In this document: positions 48,741 to 57,809 of the stretch, piece by piece
Position numbering within the stretch: position 1 is the stretch's first letter
Layout of the letters: every line of letters begins with the position of its first letter
Source: a bacterium
GTDB lineage: Bacteria; UBA8248
DNA length: 64,000 nt
Reading direction: 5' to 3'
Assembly (NCBI GenBank): GCA_022828125.1
Contig: JAJEJD010000024.1
Span: 62,001 to 126,000, forward strand
Made by a program: the position numbers and the translations under genes
The notes under the pieces: model-generated
What the model was told of the DNA's origin: nothing
Seen by the model: the letters and a program-made list of their open reading frames with translations, nothing else
The model's database searches: none

Positions 48741-49625
48741 CTATCTGCCCAATACGATCAGAACGGCGCCCTCCACGGCAAGTAGCCCCCCGGCGATCAC
48801 CCGCAAATTGATGCGCTCGAGCCTTTGATAAAAGACCCAGGAAAACAAGATCAGGAATAAAATGGAGAGCCGGTTTATCGGGATCACCTCTATGAGCTTT
48901 CCGTTTTTGATGGCGAGCCAAAAGCAGTACGCCGAAATAACGTTGAAAAATCCTCCGATGAGAACCAAGCACAAGCTCTTTTGATTCCAGGTCCTGGGGT
49001 TGAGTTCATGATTTTCGACGAACGGTATGGAGCCGAGTTGGAGAAGCGCGCCCGCGAGCGCCGTGGTGGCGATACCGAAAGCGGGCGAGGGAATCGTCTG
49101 AAAAGCGAGCTTGCGCAAGGGCGGGGCGAAGGAGAAGAAAAAAGCGCCCAGGAGCGGCAGAAGATAGTACCAGAGCGGAGCGCGCCTTCCCTTCTCGCCT
49201 CTCTCCTGCACCAGTAGTATCGCGCCCAACACGATGGCGAAAGTGCCCAGGGCGATCGGGAAGGTCATCGTCTCGCCGAAAAGGAGCATCGCCAGAAGGG
49301 CACCCCATATGGGGTAGAATTGCGCAAGAATCTGAGAACGCGCCATACCGATGAGCGTGGCCGAGATGAAGTTGATGTTTCTCGACAGGAAATGAGAGCA
49401 AAGCCCCGCCAGCACGAACCAGAATATCCCCACCAGGGGCCATTTTTCGAGACCCGCACCCAGTATGTATATGGTCGAGGCGTAGGTCACCAGCGTCAAA
49501 TTGGTCACAAAGGTGATAGCCTTCGGCCCTATCCACTGCAGGGCGCCTCGATAGATGGTTTGCGTGACTGCCAAAAAGACAGCGGACAAAAAAGACAGAA
49601 AAACCGGAGGGAGTGACTCGATCAA
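48741..49625 (-). CDS. EamA-family (DMT) transporter
   Basis: A 294-residue inner-membrane carrier with about ten helices. LAVTQTIYRGALQWIGPKAI is the first segment. RSQILAQFYPIWGALLAMLL then FGETMTF, and LIEVIPINRLSILFLILFSW, end the two repeats. It is 54 bases upstream of a second EamA gene on the same strand. The halves are related but not identical, and the proteins differ clearly, so this is not a recent duplication. It diverges from the DinB-fold gene. Confidence 0.83.
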   Translation of the reverse strand: MIESLPPVFLSFLSAVFLAVTQTIYRGALQWIGPKAITFVTNLTLVTYASTIYILGAGLEKWPLVGIFWFVLAGLCSHFLSRNINFISATLIGMARSQILAQFYPIWGALLAMLLFGETMTFPIALGTFAIVLGAILLVQERGEKGRRAPLWYYLLPLLGAFFFSFAPPLRKLAFQTIPSPAFGIATTALAGALLQLGSIPFVENHELNPRTWNQKSLCLVLIGGFFNVISAYCFWLAIKNGKLIEVIPINRLSILFLILFSWVFYQRLERINLRVIAGGLLAVEGAVLIVLGR

Positions 49626-49771
49626 AGGCTATCCAAGAGACAGAGAGATGTAACGAAGCGATAGATTCTCATTATGACACGAGAAGTCTCCACCTGAAAT
49701 CAGCGCGCACAGGAAAAACCGAATGTCACGTGTTATATTTTCAACTCCGTTTCCATTTGAGGATGTTCAAA

Positions 49772-50446
49772 ATGCCCCTCGACGCTTCAAGACCCGCTGC
49801 GGAGATTTTCTCCGAATACGCCCTGTTGCCCGAAATGTATGGCCGTGAGGTGGAGGGTCTCACCGGGGAGCAACTCGATAAAAAACAACCCGGGAAAAGC
49901 TGGGGCCTTTGGTCGATCCGCGAACAGGTCAGCCACATGGGTTATGTGAATTACAGGTGGTTTTTGCAGGTCTGGGGGAAATCCCTGTTTGGAGAGGAGT
50001 TGCCGAGGCCGAGATCCCTATACGACACGGGTGGCGCGGACCGACTCCTCGATCCCGGCCGATTCCACGAGATGGACGATCTGCTCGCAGCTTATGAAGA
50101 CGGCTGCCGGCTGGCTCTGGACATTCTCAAAAACGAAACCCTCGAATCACTGCGGGAAAAAACCAAAATCAGAGAAGTTCCCCGAAACTACGAATGGCCC
50201 TCCGGTGATCGGTATATCGACTGGATTGAAAACGTGGTGCTCAAAATCCACCCAGACGGCTTTTGGCGAGACAAGAAAAAAGACAACGTTTTTCATTACA
50301 ACCTGGAGTGGACATTTCGCCATGTGCTCTGGGAGGGATACGCCCACCTCAAAACCATCCAGGCGCACAAACAAGCGCAGGGAATCGAAGCGAAGATAGC
50401 GCTGGATGAGGGCGTGGGCTATCTCGCAGCACTCACCTGGGAGTGA
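49772..50446 (+). CDS. DinB-fold (four-helix, metal-dependent) protein
   Basis: A 224-residue protein. The ATG at 49772, nine bases after GAGG, gives MPLDASRPAAEIFSEYALLP; the long upstream frame to 49613 is unlikely to be translated. GKSWGLWSIREQVSHMGYVN carries the first metal His, and TFRHVLWEGYAHLKTIQ the later His pair, as in DinB/YfiT/DUF664 thiol- or metal-dependent enzymes. This fold is unrelated to polymerase DinB. Its function is open (thiol transferase, dechlorinase-like). Its 3' end overlaps the convergent LOG gene by 14 bases. Confidence 0.72.
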   Translation: MPLDASRPAAEIFSEYALLPEMYGREVEGLTGEQLDKKQPGKSWGLWSIREQVSHMGYVNYRWFLQVWGKSLFGEELPRPRSLYDTGGADRLLDPGRFHEMDDLLAAYEDGCRLALDILKNETLESLREKTKIREVPRNYEWPSGDRYIDWIENVVLKIHPDGFWRDKKKDNVFHYNLEWTFRHVLWEGYAHLKTIQAHKQAQGIEAKIALDEGVGYLAALTWE

Positions 50447-50975
50447 GCATCGACTGCACCAGTCCCTCGGGCGCGTCGTCGACCGTGAAGGAATCCAGGA
50501 TTTTCTCCGAGATGAAACCTTCTTCGTTCATGTGGCGAAAAAATGCCAGCAAAGGATCATAATAGCCGCGAATGTTGAGCAGGCCGACGGGCTTGTCGTG
50601 GTACCCGAGTTGAAGCCATGTGAGCATCTCCATGGTCTCCTCCAGCGTGCCCAGCCCCCCTGGCAATGCGATGAAGCCCTCGGACAGTTCCGCCATTAAC
50701 GCTTTTCTCTCGTGCATCGTGCGTACGACGCGAAGTTCGGTGATCCCCTCATGGGCGACTTCCATGTCCATCAACTTATCGGGGATCACGCCGGTGATCT
50801 CGCCTCCTTTCTCGATAACGGCGTCGGCCAGAACGCCCATGAGCCCGATTCCCCCAGCGCCATACACCACGCCGATTCCACGCGCGCCCAAGGCATGGCC
50901 TAAGGTTCGCGCCGCTTCTTGGTATTCGGTTCGTACCCCTTTCGATGATCCTGCAAAAACGCATATCCTCTTCAA
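50433..50975 (-). CDS. LOG-family protein (TIGR00730, nucleotide-5'-monophosphate nucleosidase)
   Basis: A 180-residue Rossmann-fold enzyme. RICVFAGSSKGVRTEYQEAA opens the domain, YGAGGIGLMGVLADAVIEKG follows, and the substrate signature ERKALMAELSEGFIALPGGLGTLEETME is intact (R, PGGLGTLEE). Such enzymes release N6-modified adenine (cytokinin) or cleave AMP-like nucleotides. I start at TTG 50975, six bases after GGAGG, which gives MKRICVFAGSS. The longer frame adds an Arg/Pro-rich, unconserved leader. Confidence 0.9.
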   Translation of the reverse strand: MKRICVFAGSSKGVRTEYQEAARTLGHALGARGIGVVYGAGGIGLMGVLADAVIEKGGEITGVIPDKLMDMEVAHEGITELRVVRTMHERKALMAELSEGFIALPGGLGTLEETMEMLTWLQLGYHDKPVGLLNIRGYYDPLLAFFRHMNEEGFISEKILDSFTVDDAPEGLVQSMLTPR

Positions 50976-51099
50976 CAAAATTCCTCCCCGCCGGGTCGGC
51001 GCCCAGGCGGGGCTCGACATCTTCCGGCTTTCACTTTTCATGGAGACACGCTACCTCCATTGGCGTCAGACATATTACTACCGCTACACTCCTTTCGCC

Positions 51100-51828
51100 A
51101 TGAAAATACTCATCTGGAACATCATGCACGGCGGCGGCGGCCGGGCACCCGCCATCGTGGAGTACATTCGTAGTGGAAATCCCGATATCGCCATTCTGAC
51201 AGAATTTCGGGGCACTCCGCCCAGCCGGGAGATCGCCTTCCGCATCGAGGAGTTGGGACTGCCCTACCAGCTAAGCACGGCATCCGAAAGCAAACCGGCT
51301 AAAAACGCTCTTCTCCTCGCCTCGTGCTGGCCGCTCAAGCGCATTCACTGGAAGAGGCCGCCCGAGCCGGCAGAACGCCGCCTGCTCGCTCACGTCCGCG
51401 CGCCCGCGTCCATCGCCATCGCCGCCGTACACGTACTTAATCGAGTCAGTGGAAAAAAATATCCCTTCCTGGATGCGATTCGCGATTTAGCGCTTCGCTG
51501 GCGCGGTGGCGGCGCGATTGTGGCGGGCGATTTCAACACCGGGCGAATCGGCGAGGACGAGAGCGTGAAATGCTTCAACAGGCGCGAAGACGACTTCATG
51601 ACAACCATGTCGGAAGCGGGCTGGACGGACGCGTACCGCAGCGTCAACGGACAAAAACGCGCCTATACCTGGCGCGCACCCGGCGGTGGAGGGAGCTTCC
51701 GCCTGGATCACGCGTTCATCAATCGATGTGCGCAAGGCAGGCTGCTTGACGCGCGCATCGACTGGGTGAAGGGCGACCCGAGGCCGCCGAGCGATCACGC
51801 CGCCTTGTGGATTACGTTGAAAGATTGA
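51100..51828 (+). CDS. Endonuclease/exonuclease/phosphatase (EEP) family protein
   Basis: A 242-residue EEP-fold protein. MKILIWNIMHGGGGRAPAIV has the WN catalytic start. PDIAILTEFRGTP supplies the acidic metal ligand. GGGAIVAGDFNTGRIGEDES is the GDFN motif. SFRLDHAFINR and PPSDHAALWITL supply the late Asp-His pairs. The full catalytic set is present, so metal-dependent phosphodiester hydrolysis is expected; nuclease, sphingomyelinase or inositol phosphatase activity cannot be separated. No signal peptide is evident. The start lacks a clear ribosome site. Confidence 0.85.
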   Translation: MKILIWNIMHGGGGRAPAIVEYIRSGNPDIAILTEFRGTPPSREIAFRIEELGLPYQLSTASESKPAKNALLLASCWPLKRIHWKRPPEPAERRLLAHVRAPASIAIAAVHVLNRVSGKKYPFLDAIRDLALRWRGGGAIVAGDFNTGRIGEDESVKCFNRREDDFMTTMSEAGWTDAYRSVNGQKRAYTWRAPGGGGSFRLDHAFINRCAQGRLLDARIDWVKGDPRPPSDHAALWITLKD

Positions 51829-51880
51829 TTCCGATAGTAGTAGATGAAGGCTACTCTTTTGAACGGACGGGAGAAAAGCC

Positions 51881-53059
51881 GTGAGCAGACCCCTTGAGGG
51901 CGTCAAAATTTTGGACCTGACCCGCCTCGTCTCGGGCGGGATGTACGGCATGCAACTGGCCGACGCCGGCGCCGATGTGGTCAAGGTCGAAGCCCCGGGC
52001 CATGGCGATACGCTGCGGGCATGGAACCCTTATTGGTGGAAGGTCTATGGCCGCGGAAAGCAATCCATCACGGTAAACCTCGCCACATCGCGAGGTCAAG
52101 ACCTCATCCGAAAGCTGGCGGCGGAGGCGGACGTTCTCGCCGAGAATTTTTTCGTCGGCAAACTCGAATCCTGGGGCCTTGGGCCGGAGGATCTATGGAA
52201 AGTGAACCCGAGACTCATCGTCGTCCGGATATCCGGATGGGGGCAGGACGGGCCTTATCGAGACAGGCCGGGCTTCGGCACCCTGGTGGAGGCGATGTCC
52301 GGCTTCGCCGATATGAACGGATTTCCCGACTCCCCTCCCCTGGCTCCTCCCCAGCCGCTGGCCGACATGACGGCGGCACTCCAGGGGGTCGCCTCCACCA
52401 TGTTTGCGCTCTACCACCGCGACGCTTTGGGAGGCGGCAAGGGGCAGGTCATCGATCTGGCGCTCTATGAGCCGCTCTTCACGATGCTGGGCCCACAGGC
52501 GGCCCGATATCTAATAGAAGGGAAAAAGCGCCCGCGCCTGGGCAATCGCTCCGAAAACTCGGCGCCCAGAAACATCTATCCCACGAGCGACGGAAAGTGG
52601 GTGGCGATATCCGCTTCCACCCAGCCGATGTATGAGCGCCTTGCTTGTGCCCTGGGACGCGAAGACATCATCACCGACGATCGGTTCAAGAACAACGAGA
52701 CGCGCGTCGTGAACCAGGAGGCGCTCGACAAAATCGTGGCCGACGCCATAGGAAGATATAGCTGCGACGAAAACATGGATAGATTCAACGCGGGCGGCGT
52801 TACGGCGAGTCCCGTCTACGACATCGAAGACATCCTCTCGGACCCCCATTTTCAGGCAAGAAACCTGGTTCGCCACGTGCCTGACGCGGATTTCGGGGCC
52901 GTGCCCATGCAGGGCGCTTTTCCGAGAATGTCGGAGACGCCCCTCGATATCGCCTGGACGGGACCTGCCCTGGGGGAACACACCGAAAAAATACTCGGCG
53001 AATGGCTGGGAATGACGCCCCCGGAAATCGAGCGCTTGCGAAACGAAGAAGTGTTGTAA
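51881..53059 (+). CDS. CaiB/BaiF family (class III) CoA-transferase
   Basis: A 392-residue protein. The N-terminus PLEGVKILDLTRLVSGGMYG, the ADAGADVVKVEAPGHGDTLR segment and the catalytic Asp162 in PQPLADMTAALQGVASTMFA fit class III CoA-transferases. GKGQVIDLALYEPLFTMLG is also typical. It moves CoA between carboxylic acids through an Asp-acyl anhydride. GTG start at 51881, preceded by GACGGGAGAA. It could serve the CoA-dependent catabolism elsewhere in the window. Ends 4 bases before the convergent EamA gene. Confidence 0.93.
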   Translation: MSRPLEGVKILDLTRLVSGGMYGMQLADAGADVVKVEAPGHGDTLRAWNPYWWKVYGRGKQSITVNLATSRGQDLIRKLAAEADVLAENFFVGKLESWGLGPEDLWKVNPRLIVVRISGWGQDGPYRDRPGFGTLVEAMSGFADMNGFPDSPPLAPPQPLADMTAALQGVASTMFALYHRDALGGGKGQVIDLALYEPLFTMLGPQAARYLIEGKKRPRLGNRSENSAPRNIYPTSDGKWVAISASTQPMYERLACALGREDIITDDRFKNNETRVVNQEALDKIVADAIGRYSCDENMDRFNAGGVTASPVYDIEDILSDPHFQARNLVRHVPDADFGAVPMQGAFPRMSETPLDIAWTGPALGEHTEKILGEWLGMTPPEIERLRNEEVL

Positions 53060-53062
53060 AAG

Positions 53063-53905
53063 TCAGCCTCTGGAAAACAGAATCACGGACGCCGCGGCGA
53101 ATGCGACTCCCACCCCTTTTCTGAGCGTCAATTTCTCCTTCAAGAAGATGATGGCGAGCACCCCGGTCAACACGAAGCTCAACTGGGCGATGGGCGCCAC
53201 GACGACCGCCTCGCCGTAGGTGAACCCCACGGCGATGGCCACATAACTCGAAGAGGTGAGCACGCCGCAAACGAATGGGACCCATAGCGGCACGCCGCCC
53301 CTGGGCAACGGGTCTTTTTGAATGAGCACGTAAGGCACGGCCATGCAGAAGACCCCCACGCTTTGCATGGCCGTCATCATGGCGGGTTTGGCCCCCATCC
53401 CGAGTCCCAGTTTGTAGAAAAGCCCGATGACGCCGAACATGCACATGGCGCCGACCGCCAGGCCGACGGAGCGCTTATCCCCGACGGACGCCGCCACCCC
53501 GCTGCCGCCCGCCGTCACGGCGAAAGCCGCCAGAACCAGAGCGAGACCCTTGATGAGATTGACGCTCTCGCCGAGAAAGAAAATCGTGAGGGCGGCCGTT
53601 ACCGCGAAGTTCAGGCGGACGATCGGAACGAGCGCCACCGCCTCGCCCCTTCTTAAGGCGAGCAAAACGAACAGGAACGCGGTGAACGCCAGAATTCCGT
53701 TGATGAATCCAAAGGCGAGGCCCGGATTCCAGAGCAACTCCTCTCGATACCAAGCCAGGCCGAACGCGTTGGGCAGGTACGCCATGTTTTGCAGGAACAT
53801 GAAGGGCCCGCTGCGCATATCCCACTGCTGGCCCCACTTGTAGAGAAAGTCATTGACGCCGAGAAAACACAACGACATGAGCGCGAAGACGACTTCGGGC
53901 GGCAT
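53063..53905 (-). CDS. EamA-family (DMT) transporter
   Basis: A 280-residue carrier with ten hydrophobic segments. The ATG at 53905 follows GGGGAG and gives MPPEVVFALMSLCFLGVNDF; the frame to 53941 is a poor fit. VALVPIVRLNFAVTAALTIF then FLGESVNL ends the first EamA repeat, and VVVAPIAQLSFVLTGVLAII then FLKEKLTL the second. Substrate unknown. Being tail to tail with the CoA-transferase does not indicate co-regulation. Confidence 0.85.
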   Translation of the reverse strand: MPPEVVFALMSLCFLGVNDFLYKWGQQWDMRSGPFMFLQNMAYLPNAFGLAWYREELLWNPGLAFGFINGILAFTAFLFVLLALRRGEAVALVPIVRLNFAVTAALTIFFLGESVNLIKGLALVLAAFAVTAGGSGVAASVGDKRSVGLAVGAMCMFGVIGLFYKLGLGMGAKPAMMTAMQSVGVFCMAVPYVLIQKDPLPRGGVPLWVPFVCGVLTSSSYVAIAVGFTYGEAVVVAPIAQLSFVLTGVLAIIFLKEKLTLRKGVGVAFAAASVILFSRG

Positions 53906-54216
53906 ACGCGACTCCCCGGCGCGGACGTCCCTGCTCGCCACGCATACCTCTTGGCTGATGGGGGGATGAAAGCGCCCTCGATTCAGGGATGCTCCAAAGG
54001 GCAGGCTTCAAAAACCGAAAAAATGATACGGCCCCCACTCCGGCGTGTCAACGGAATGAATGAAGACGAATACCCCCATCTTCAGTAATCCGAGCGACTC
54101 GCCATAACCCCCGGGACGTAAAACATGCTATCTTGGAGTCGATAAGCCAGATAAAACCGTTACAATCCAAAAAACTGTGTGTTTTTCTTTTATCTTTCAA
54201 GTTAGGAGCCGAGAGA
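53906..54216. other. 311-bp gene-free region
   Basis: This divergent spacer separates the EamA gene from the NUDIX gene. The half near the NUDIX gene turns AT-rich, with a TACAAT (-10-like) at 54161-54166; no matching -35 at 16-18 bases was found. Nothing else is recognisable. Confidence 0.45.
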
Positions 54217-54681
54217 TTGGGGCGTGAATATCCGCTTCGCCCGATTGTCGGCGTAGGGGCCATCATCATCGAGAACGAAAACGTCCTCATCGTCCGCCGG
54301 GGGCAGCCTCCCAGAATGGGCGCCTGGAGCATTCCGGGCGGAGGCGTTCACCTGGGTGAAGACCTCGAAGAAGCCTGCATACGAGAGGTCAAGGAAGAGA
54401 CGGGCCTGGACGTGGAGATCCTCTCCGAGGGCAGGGTTTTGAACCGCGTCACCCGGGACGAATGGGGGCGGGTGCAATTTCATTACGTGCTCATCGATTT
54501 CGTGTGCCGACCCACCGGGGGCGTGCTACAGGCGGCGAGTGATATTTCGGAAGCCACGTGGGTTCCGTTGAGCGAAGTGTCTTCTTTAAGTCCGATGACG
54601 AGTGGAACGGCGGAATTCATACTGGAATCGGTCACCGCGCTCAACCCGTTGTCGCAGCAGAATAGCCGGGAAAGCATATGA
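54217..54681 (+). CDS. NUDIX hydrolase
   Basis: A 154-residue NUDIX protein. I start it at TTG 54217, eight bases after AGGAG (54204-54208), giving MGREYPLRPIVGVGAIIIEN. The NUDIX box is complete: Gly42, Glu48, Arg56, Glu57, Glu60, Glu61 and Gly63 in GGGVHLGEDLEEACIREVKE then ETGL. It hydrolyses a nucleoside diphosphate linked to another moiety; length and the RPIVGVGAII start resemble ADP-ribose or (d)NTP cleaners. Its end overlaps the ATG of the kinase-like gene by 4 bases, so the pair is coupled. Confidence 0.9.
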   Translation: MGREYPLRPIVGVGAIIIENENVLIVRRGQPPRMGAWSIPGGGVHLGEDLEEACIREVKEETGLDVEILSEGRVLNRVTRDEWGRVQFHYVLIDFVCRPTGGVLQAASDISEATWVPLSEVSSLSPMTSGTAEFILESVTALNPLSQQNSRESI

Positions 54682-55400
54682 AAGACACCGGGGAGAAACA
54701 ACCTTCGGATGAACAGTTCGCAACTCTGTTCTTGCGTCTCGCAGTTCGCGAACTCCAAACACCCGTATCTCACCTCAAAGAAAAATTTCTCGAACTGGCG
54801 GAGGAGTCAGACCCCTGGAAGGCGCGAGAGGAAATTCGGGATTTATCCGGGAACATCTATCGCTTGAGCCGCCTCATCGAAACGCTCTCCGACGCCGCCG
54901 ACATCGAAACGCGCCATGCAAACATGGAAGACACCGAGATAAATCTCGCGCATCTTTTCAGCGAACGCATCGGCAAGCGGCTTTGGAGTTTCCCTTCTTT
55001 TCGGTTTTTGCCCGAGATGCCGTCCCGGCTCGATATGTACGGCGACAGGGCAAGGCTCACCTTTCTCATTGACGATCTGCTGGATGCGGCCATTCACATC
55101 GCGCCTGAGGGTGGCATCATTTACGCGCTTCTCAGGAGAGAAAACGAACGAATCGTTTTATCGACCACCAACCGAGATGCCGAAATCCCGCCTTTTTGTT
55201 TCGATTCGTTCATCGACTGGATGGCGAAGGACCTGGAGAATCCGGGGGCGCTCCGGGGAATCGGAATCAGCCTCTACCGAAGCCATCTCACCGCCCTCAT
55301 GCTGGGCGGGCGTCTGGAGATCACAACGCCTCCCGAGGGCGGCGCATCCTTCATCGTCGAGTTCCCCGCACATCATTCACAACATTCCGATCCTCCATAG
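54678..55400 (+). CDS. Degenerate histidine-kinase-like protein (no phospho-His)
   Basis: A 240-residue soluble protein with the HisKA-HATPase layout. The H-box is read as VRELQTPVSHLK (residues 23-34), so the phosphoacceptor His is Arg24. The second helix is RLSRLIETLSDAADIE. The ATPase N-box is LIDDLLDAAIHIAPEGG, with Ala137 at the Mg-binding Asn. G1 (DxGxG) reads NRDAE near 165-169. The G2-like LRGIGISLYRSHLTALMLGG is kept. Sensor and transmembrane parts are absent. It therefore looks like a pseudokinase or scaffold, not an active sensor. It overlaps the NUDIX gene by 4 bases; no response regulator is nearby. Confidence 0.75.
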   Translation: MKDTGEKQPSDEQFATLFLRLAVRELQTPVSHLKEKFLELAEESDPWKAREEIRDLSGNIYRLSRLIETLSDAADIETRHANMEDTEINLAHLFSERIGKRLWSFPSFRFLPEMPSRLDMYGDRARLTFLIDDLLDAAIHIAPEGGIIYALLRRENERIVLSTTNRDAEIPPFCFDSFIDWMAKDLENPGALRGIGISLYRSHLTALMLGGRLEITTPPEGGASFIVEFPAHHSQHSDPP

Positions 55401-55412
55401 GAATCCATCTAC

Positions 55413-56486
55413 ATGACCGAGAAGAAGCGAATTCCAGAAGAAGCGCTCGTTCGTTTCGCCACGAAAATCATCATGGCCTTGGGAGCCAGCGAGGAGCGCG
55501 CCCGGGTGACGGCGGAAATCCTCGCAGCGGCGGACATGCGCGGAATATCGAGCCATGGCGTGGCGGGCGGGACGGGCTTGCGTGAGCTCGTAGAGCGCAT
55601 TCAAAAAGACGCCATCGATCCGAAAGCCATCCCCAGCGTTGAGCGAAACGAAAACTGGGCAATCGCCACCATGGATGCGCGAGCCGGCATCGGCCCGGCG
55701 GCGGCGATGGATGCGACCCTTCTCGCCGGCGATCTGGCGGAAGAATACGGCATCGGAAAAGTCTACGTGTACAACGCAAATCACTTCGGGGCGGCGTGCG
55801 TCTATGTGGAGGCGCTCATCGAGCGGGGTCTGGCAGGCCGCGCCACATGCACCTCCGGCGCCTGGATGAAGCCTTTCGGGGGAAACAGGATTCGGCTGGG
55901 CACGAACCCCATCGCTTGGGGAGTACCCGCGGGGGATGAGGCCATCGTCATCGACGCGGCCATGACGCAGCGCGCCGTGAGCCCGGCCATACGCGCCAGC
56001 CGCGCGGGAGAGGCGATTCCGGACGATTATTTTCTAGATGAGAACGGAGAGGTCATTTCCGGTCACGTGCCGTATGACGAATTGATCAAAGGCTCCGTTC
56101 TCCCGCTGGGGGGAATGCAGTTCGGTTACAAGGGTTCCGGACTCGCCGTGCTGGTGGACTTGGACGGCGTCATCGGCGGCGGCGCGACGGAGCATATTCC
56201 GACGCTGCGCGTCCAACCCGACGCACGCATCACCCAGACGATAGAGGCCTGGAGGCTGGACGCGCTTTATTCCATAGAGGATGCGAAGAACCGCTTGGCC
56301 GAGGCGGTGAGAGACATCAAAAACTGTGGGGGACCGGAGATGCTGCTTCCGGGAGAGCGCGAGGCGCGCAAAAAGGCGGACGCTGAGAAAAACGGCATCC
56401 CCTATGAAGCCAGCCAGTGGGACACGCTCAAAATGATAGGGGGCTGGCTGGGCGTCGAACCGCCCGAAGCCATTCCGGAGAATTGA
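55413..56486 (+). CDS. Malate/L-lactate dehydrogenase-family (Ldh/YbiC) oxidoreductase
   Basis: A 357-residue NAD(P)-dependent enzyme of the family that includes sulfolactate, ureidoglycolate and delta1-piperideine-2-carboxylate reductases. AADMRGISSHGVAGGTGLRE carries the conserved SHG region, VYVYNANHFGAACVYVEALI the active-site His, and GNRIRLGTNPIAWGVPAGDE the GTNP motif. GGMQFGYKGSGLAVLVDLDG matches the family's cofactor region. It reduces a 2-keto acid to a 2-hydroxy acid. It starts 12 bases after the kinase-like gene, so it may belong to the same transcript. Confidence 0.92.
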   Translation: MTEKKRIPEEALVRFATKIIMALGASEERARVTAEILAAADMRGISSHGVAGGTGLRELVERIQKDAIDPKAIPSVERNENWAIATMDARAGIGPAAAMDATLLAGDLAEEYGIGKVYVYNANHFGAACVYVEALIERGLAGRATCTSGAWMKPFGGNRIRLGTNPIAWGVPAGDEAIVIDAAMTQRAVSPAIRASRAGEAIPDDYFLDENGEVISGHVPYDELIKGSVLPLGGMQFGYKGSGLAVLVDLDGVIGGGATEHIPTLRVQPDARITQTIEAWRLDALYSIEDAKNRLAEAVRDIKNCGGPEMLLPGEREARKKADAEKNGIPYEASQWDTLKMIGGWLGVEPPEAIPEN

Positions 56487-56557
56487 TTCGCTGAATCAGT
56501 CGCTTTCAGAGCGACAACTCAAGAACACGCGCCGGAGTTTCACCCGTAAACTAACTT

Positions 56558-57808
56558 CTAGGCATTACGCTCCAGGCGAACGGTTTCTACCTGCCGCTCG
56601 TTCGCCGATTGTACGGTGAGCGTCCAGCCTTCCAAGGATATGCTCTCTCCCTCTTTGGGAATACGTTCGAACCGCTCCAGGAGATAGCCCGACAAAGTTT
56701 CGTAATCTCCATCGGGGACGGGCAACTCGAGCGCCTCGCGCATATCCTCGACCTCCATGCGAGCGTCGACCATGTATTGGTCCTCACCCAACTTGTGGAA
56801 CATACGGACTTCGTCGACGTCATACTCGTCAGCGATGTCGCCCACGATCTCCTCCACCAGATCCTCCATGGTCACGATGCCGGTGCAGGCCCCGTATTCA
56901 TCCACCACCACGGCCATCTTGTCCTTTCGGCTCATCAACTCATCAAGAAGACTGTCGGCGGGCTTCGTCTCCGGCACGAAGTATGCGCTTCGGATGAGAC
57001 CATCCTTATCCCTGAGGCGTCCCGAGGCGTCAGGACCCAGCCCGATAATGTCCCTCGCGTGCACGACGCCGACGATGTGGTGGAGGTTCTCCCTGTAGAT
57101 CAGAATCCTCGAGTGGCCGTCATCCTCGATTTTTTCGATTACCTCCTCCACCGTGCTCTCTTCCTCCACCGCGGAGAGGTCCACGATGGGCACCAGCACG
57201 TTTTCCATGTCCAACTCACCGAACGTGAAGATGCGTCCGATCATCTGCCGCTCGAGAACTTGCACGTCTCCGTCGCTTTGTTCTTCCATAAGAGATTCGA
57301 GTTCCTGCCGCGTGACGAAAGGAGTGCTCTCCCCATTTCGCCTTCTCAGCCCCACAACGGCGCCGATGAGCGCGCTGATGAGCCAGACCAGGGGATACAC
57401 GATCAGCCTGGCGCCCCAGACGACGCGCGCCAGCAACGGAGCGAGTGCGTCGGCGCGGGCCTGGCAATAACCCTTGGGAACCACCTCCCCGAACACCACG
57501 AGCAGCGGGATCACCAGGGCGACCGAAAGCGCCTCCCCATATGCCGGGCCGACGAAATTGATGGCCGCGATGGTGGCCAGAGAAACGTTCGTCACAAAAC
57601 TCGCGTTATGACAGGTTAGAATCGTGCCCATGAGCCATTCGGGTTTTTCCAGAAGGGCCAGGGCGAGCGAAGCGCCCCTGTTCCCTCCCTCCGCCTTGGC
57701 GCGCAGACGGGCGCGGTCCGCGGAAACGATGGCGATCTCCGCACCCGCGAACAACGCTTCCGACAGGAGAAGGATGAGGCCAATGACGATGACGGAGAAG
57801 ATATCCAA
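56558..57808 (-). CDS. CNNM/CBS-pair protein (HlyC/CorC family)
   Basis: A 416-residue membrane protein. Residues 1-180 are a DUF21/CNNM transmembrane domain (LLLSEALFAGAEIAIVSADR, VFGEVVPKGYCQARADALAP). Two CBS motifs follow (NVLVPIVDLSAVEEESTVEE; MAVVVDEYGACTGIVTMEDL). The C-terminal CorC domain ends with ISLEGWTLTVQSANERQVET. The family has been linked to Mg or Co efflux. It starts one base after the stop of a second copy of the family, so they form an operon and may act together. Confidence 0.9.
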   Translation of the reverse strand: MDIFSVIVIGLILLLSEALFAGAEIAIVSADRARLRAKAEGGNRGASLALALLEKPEWLMGTILTCHNASFVTNVSLATIAAINFVGPAYGEALSVALVIPLLVVFGEVVPKGYCQARADALAPLLARVVWGARLIVYPLVWLISALIGAVVGLRRRNGESTPFVTRQELESLMEEQSDGDVQVLERQMIGRIFTFGELDMENVLVPIVDLSAVEEESTVEEVIEKIEDDGHSRILIYRENLHHIVGVVHARDIIGLGPDASGRLRDKDGLIRSAYFVPETKPADSLLDELMSRKDKMAVVVDEYGACTGIVTMEDLVEEIVGDIADEYDVDEVRMFHKLGEDQYMVDARMEVEDMREALELPVPDGDYETLSGYLLERFERIPKEGESISLEGWTLTVQSANERQVETVRLERNA

Positions 57809-57809
57809 T

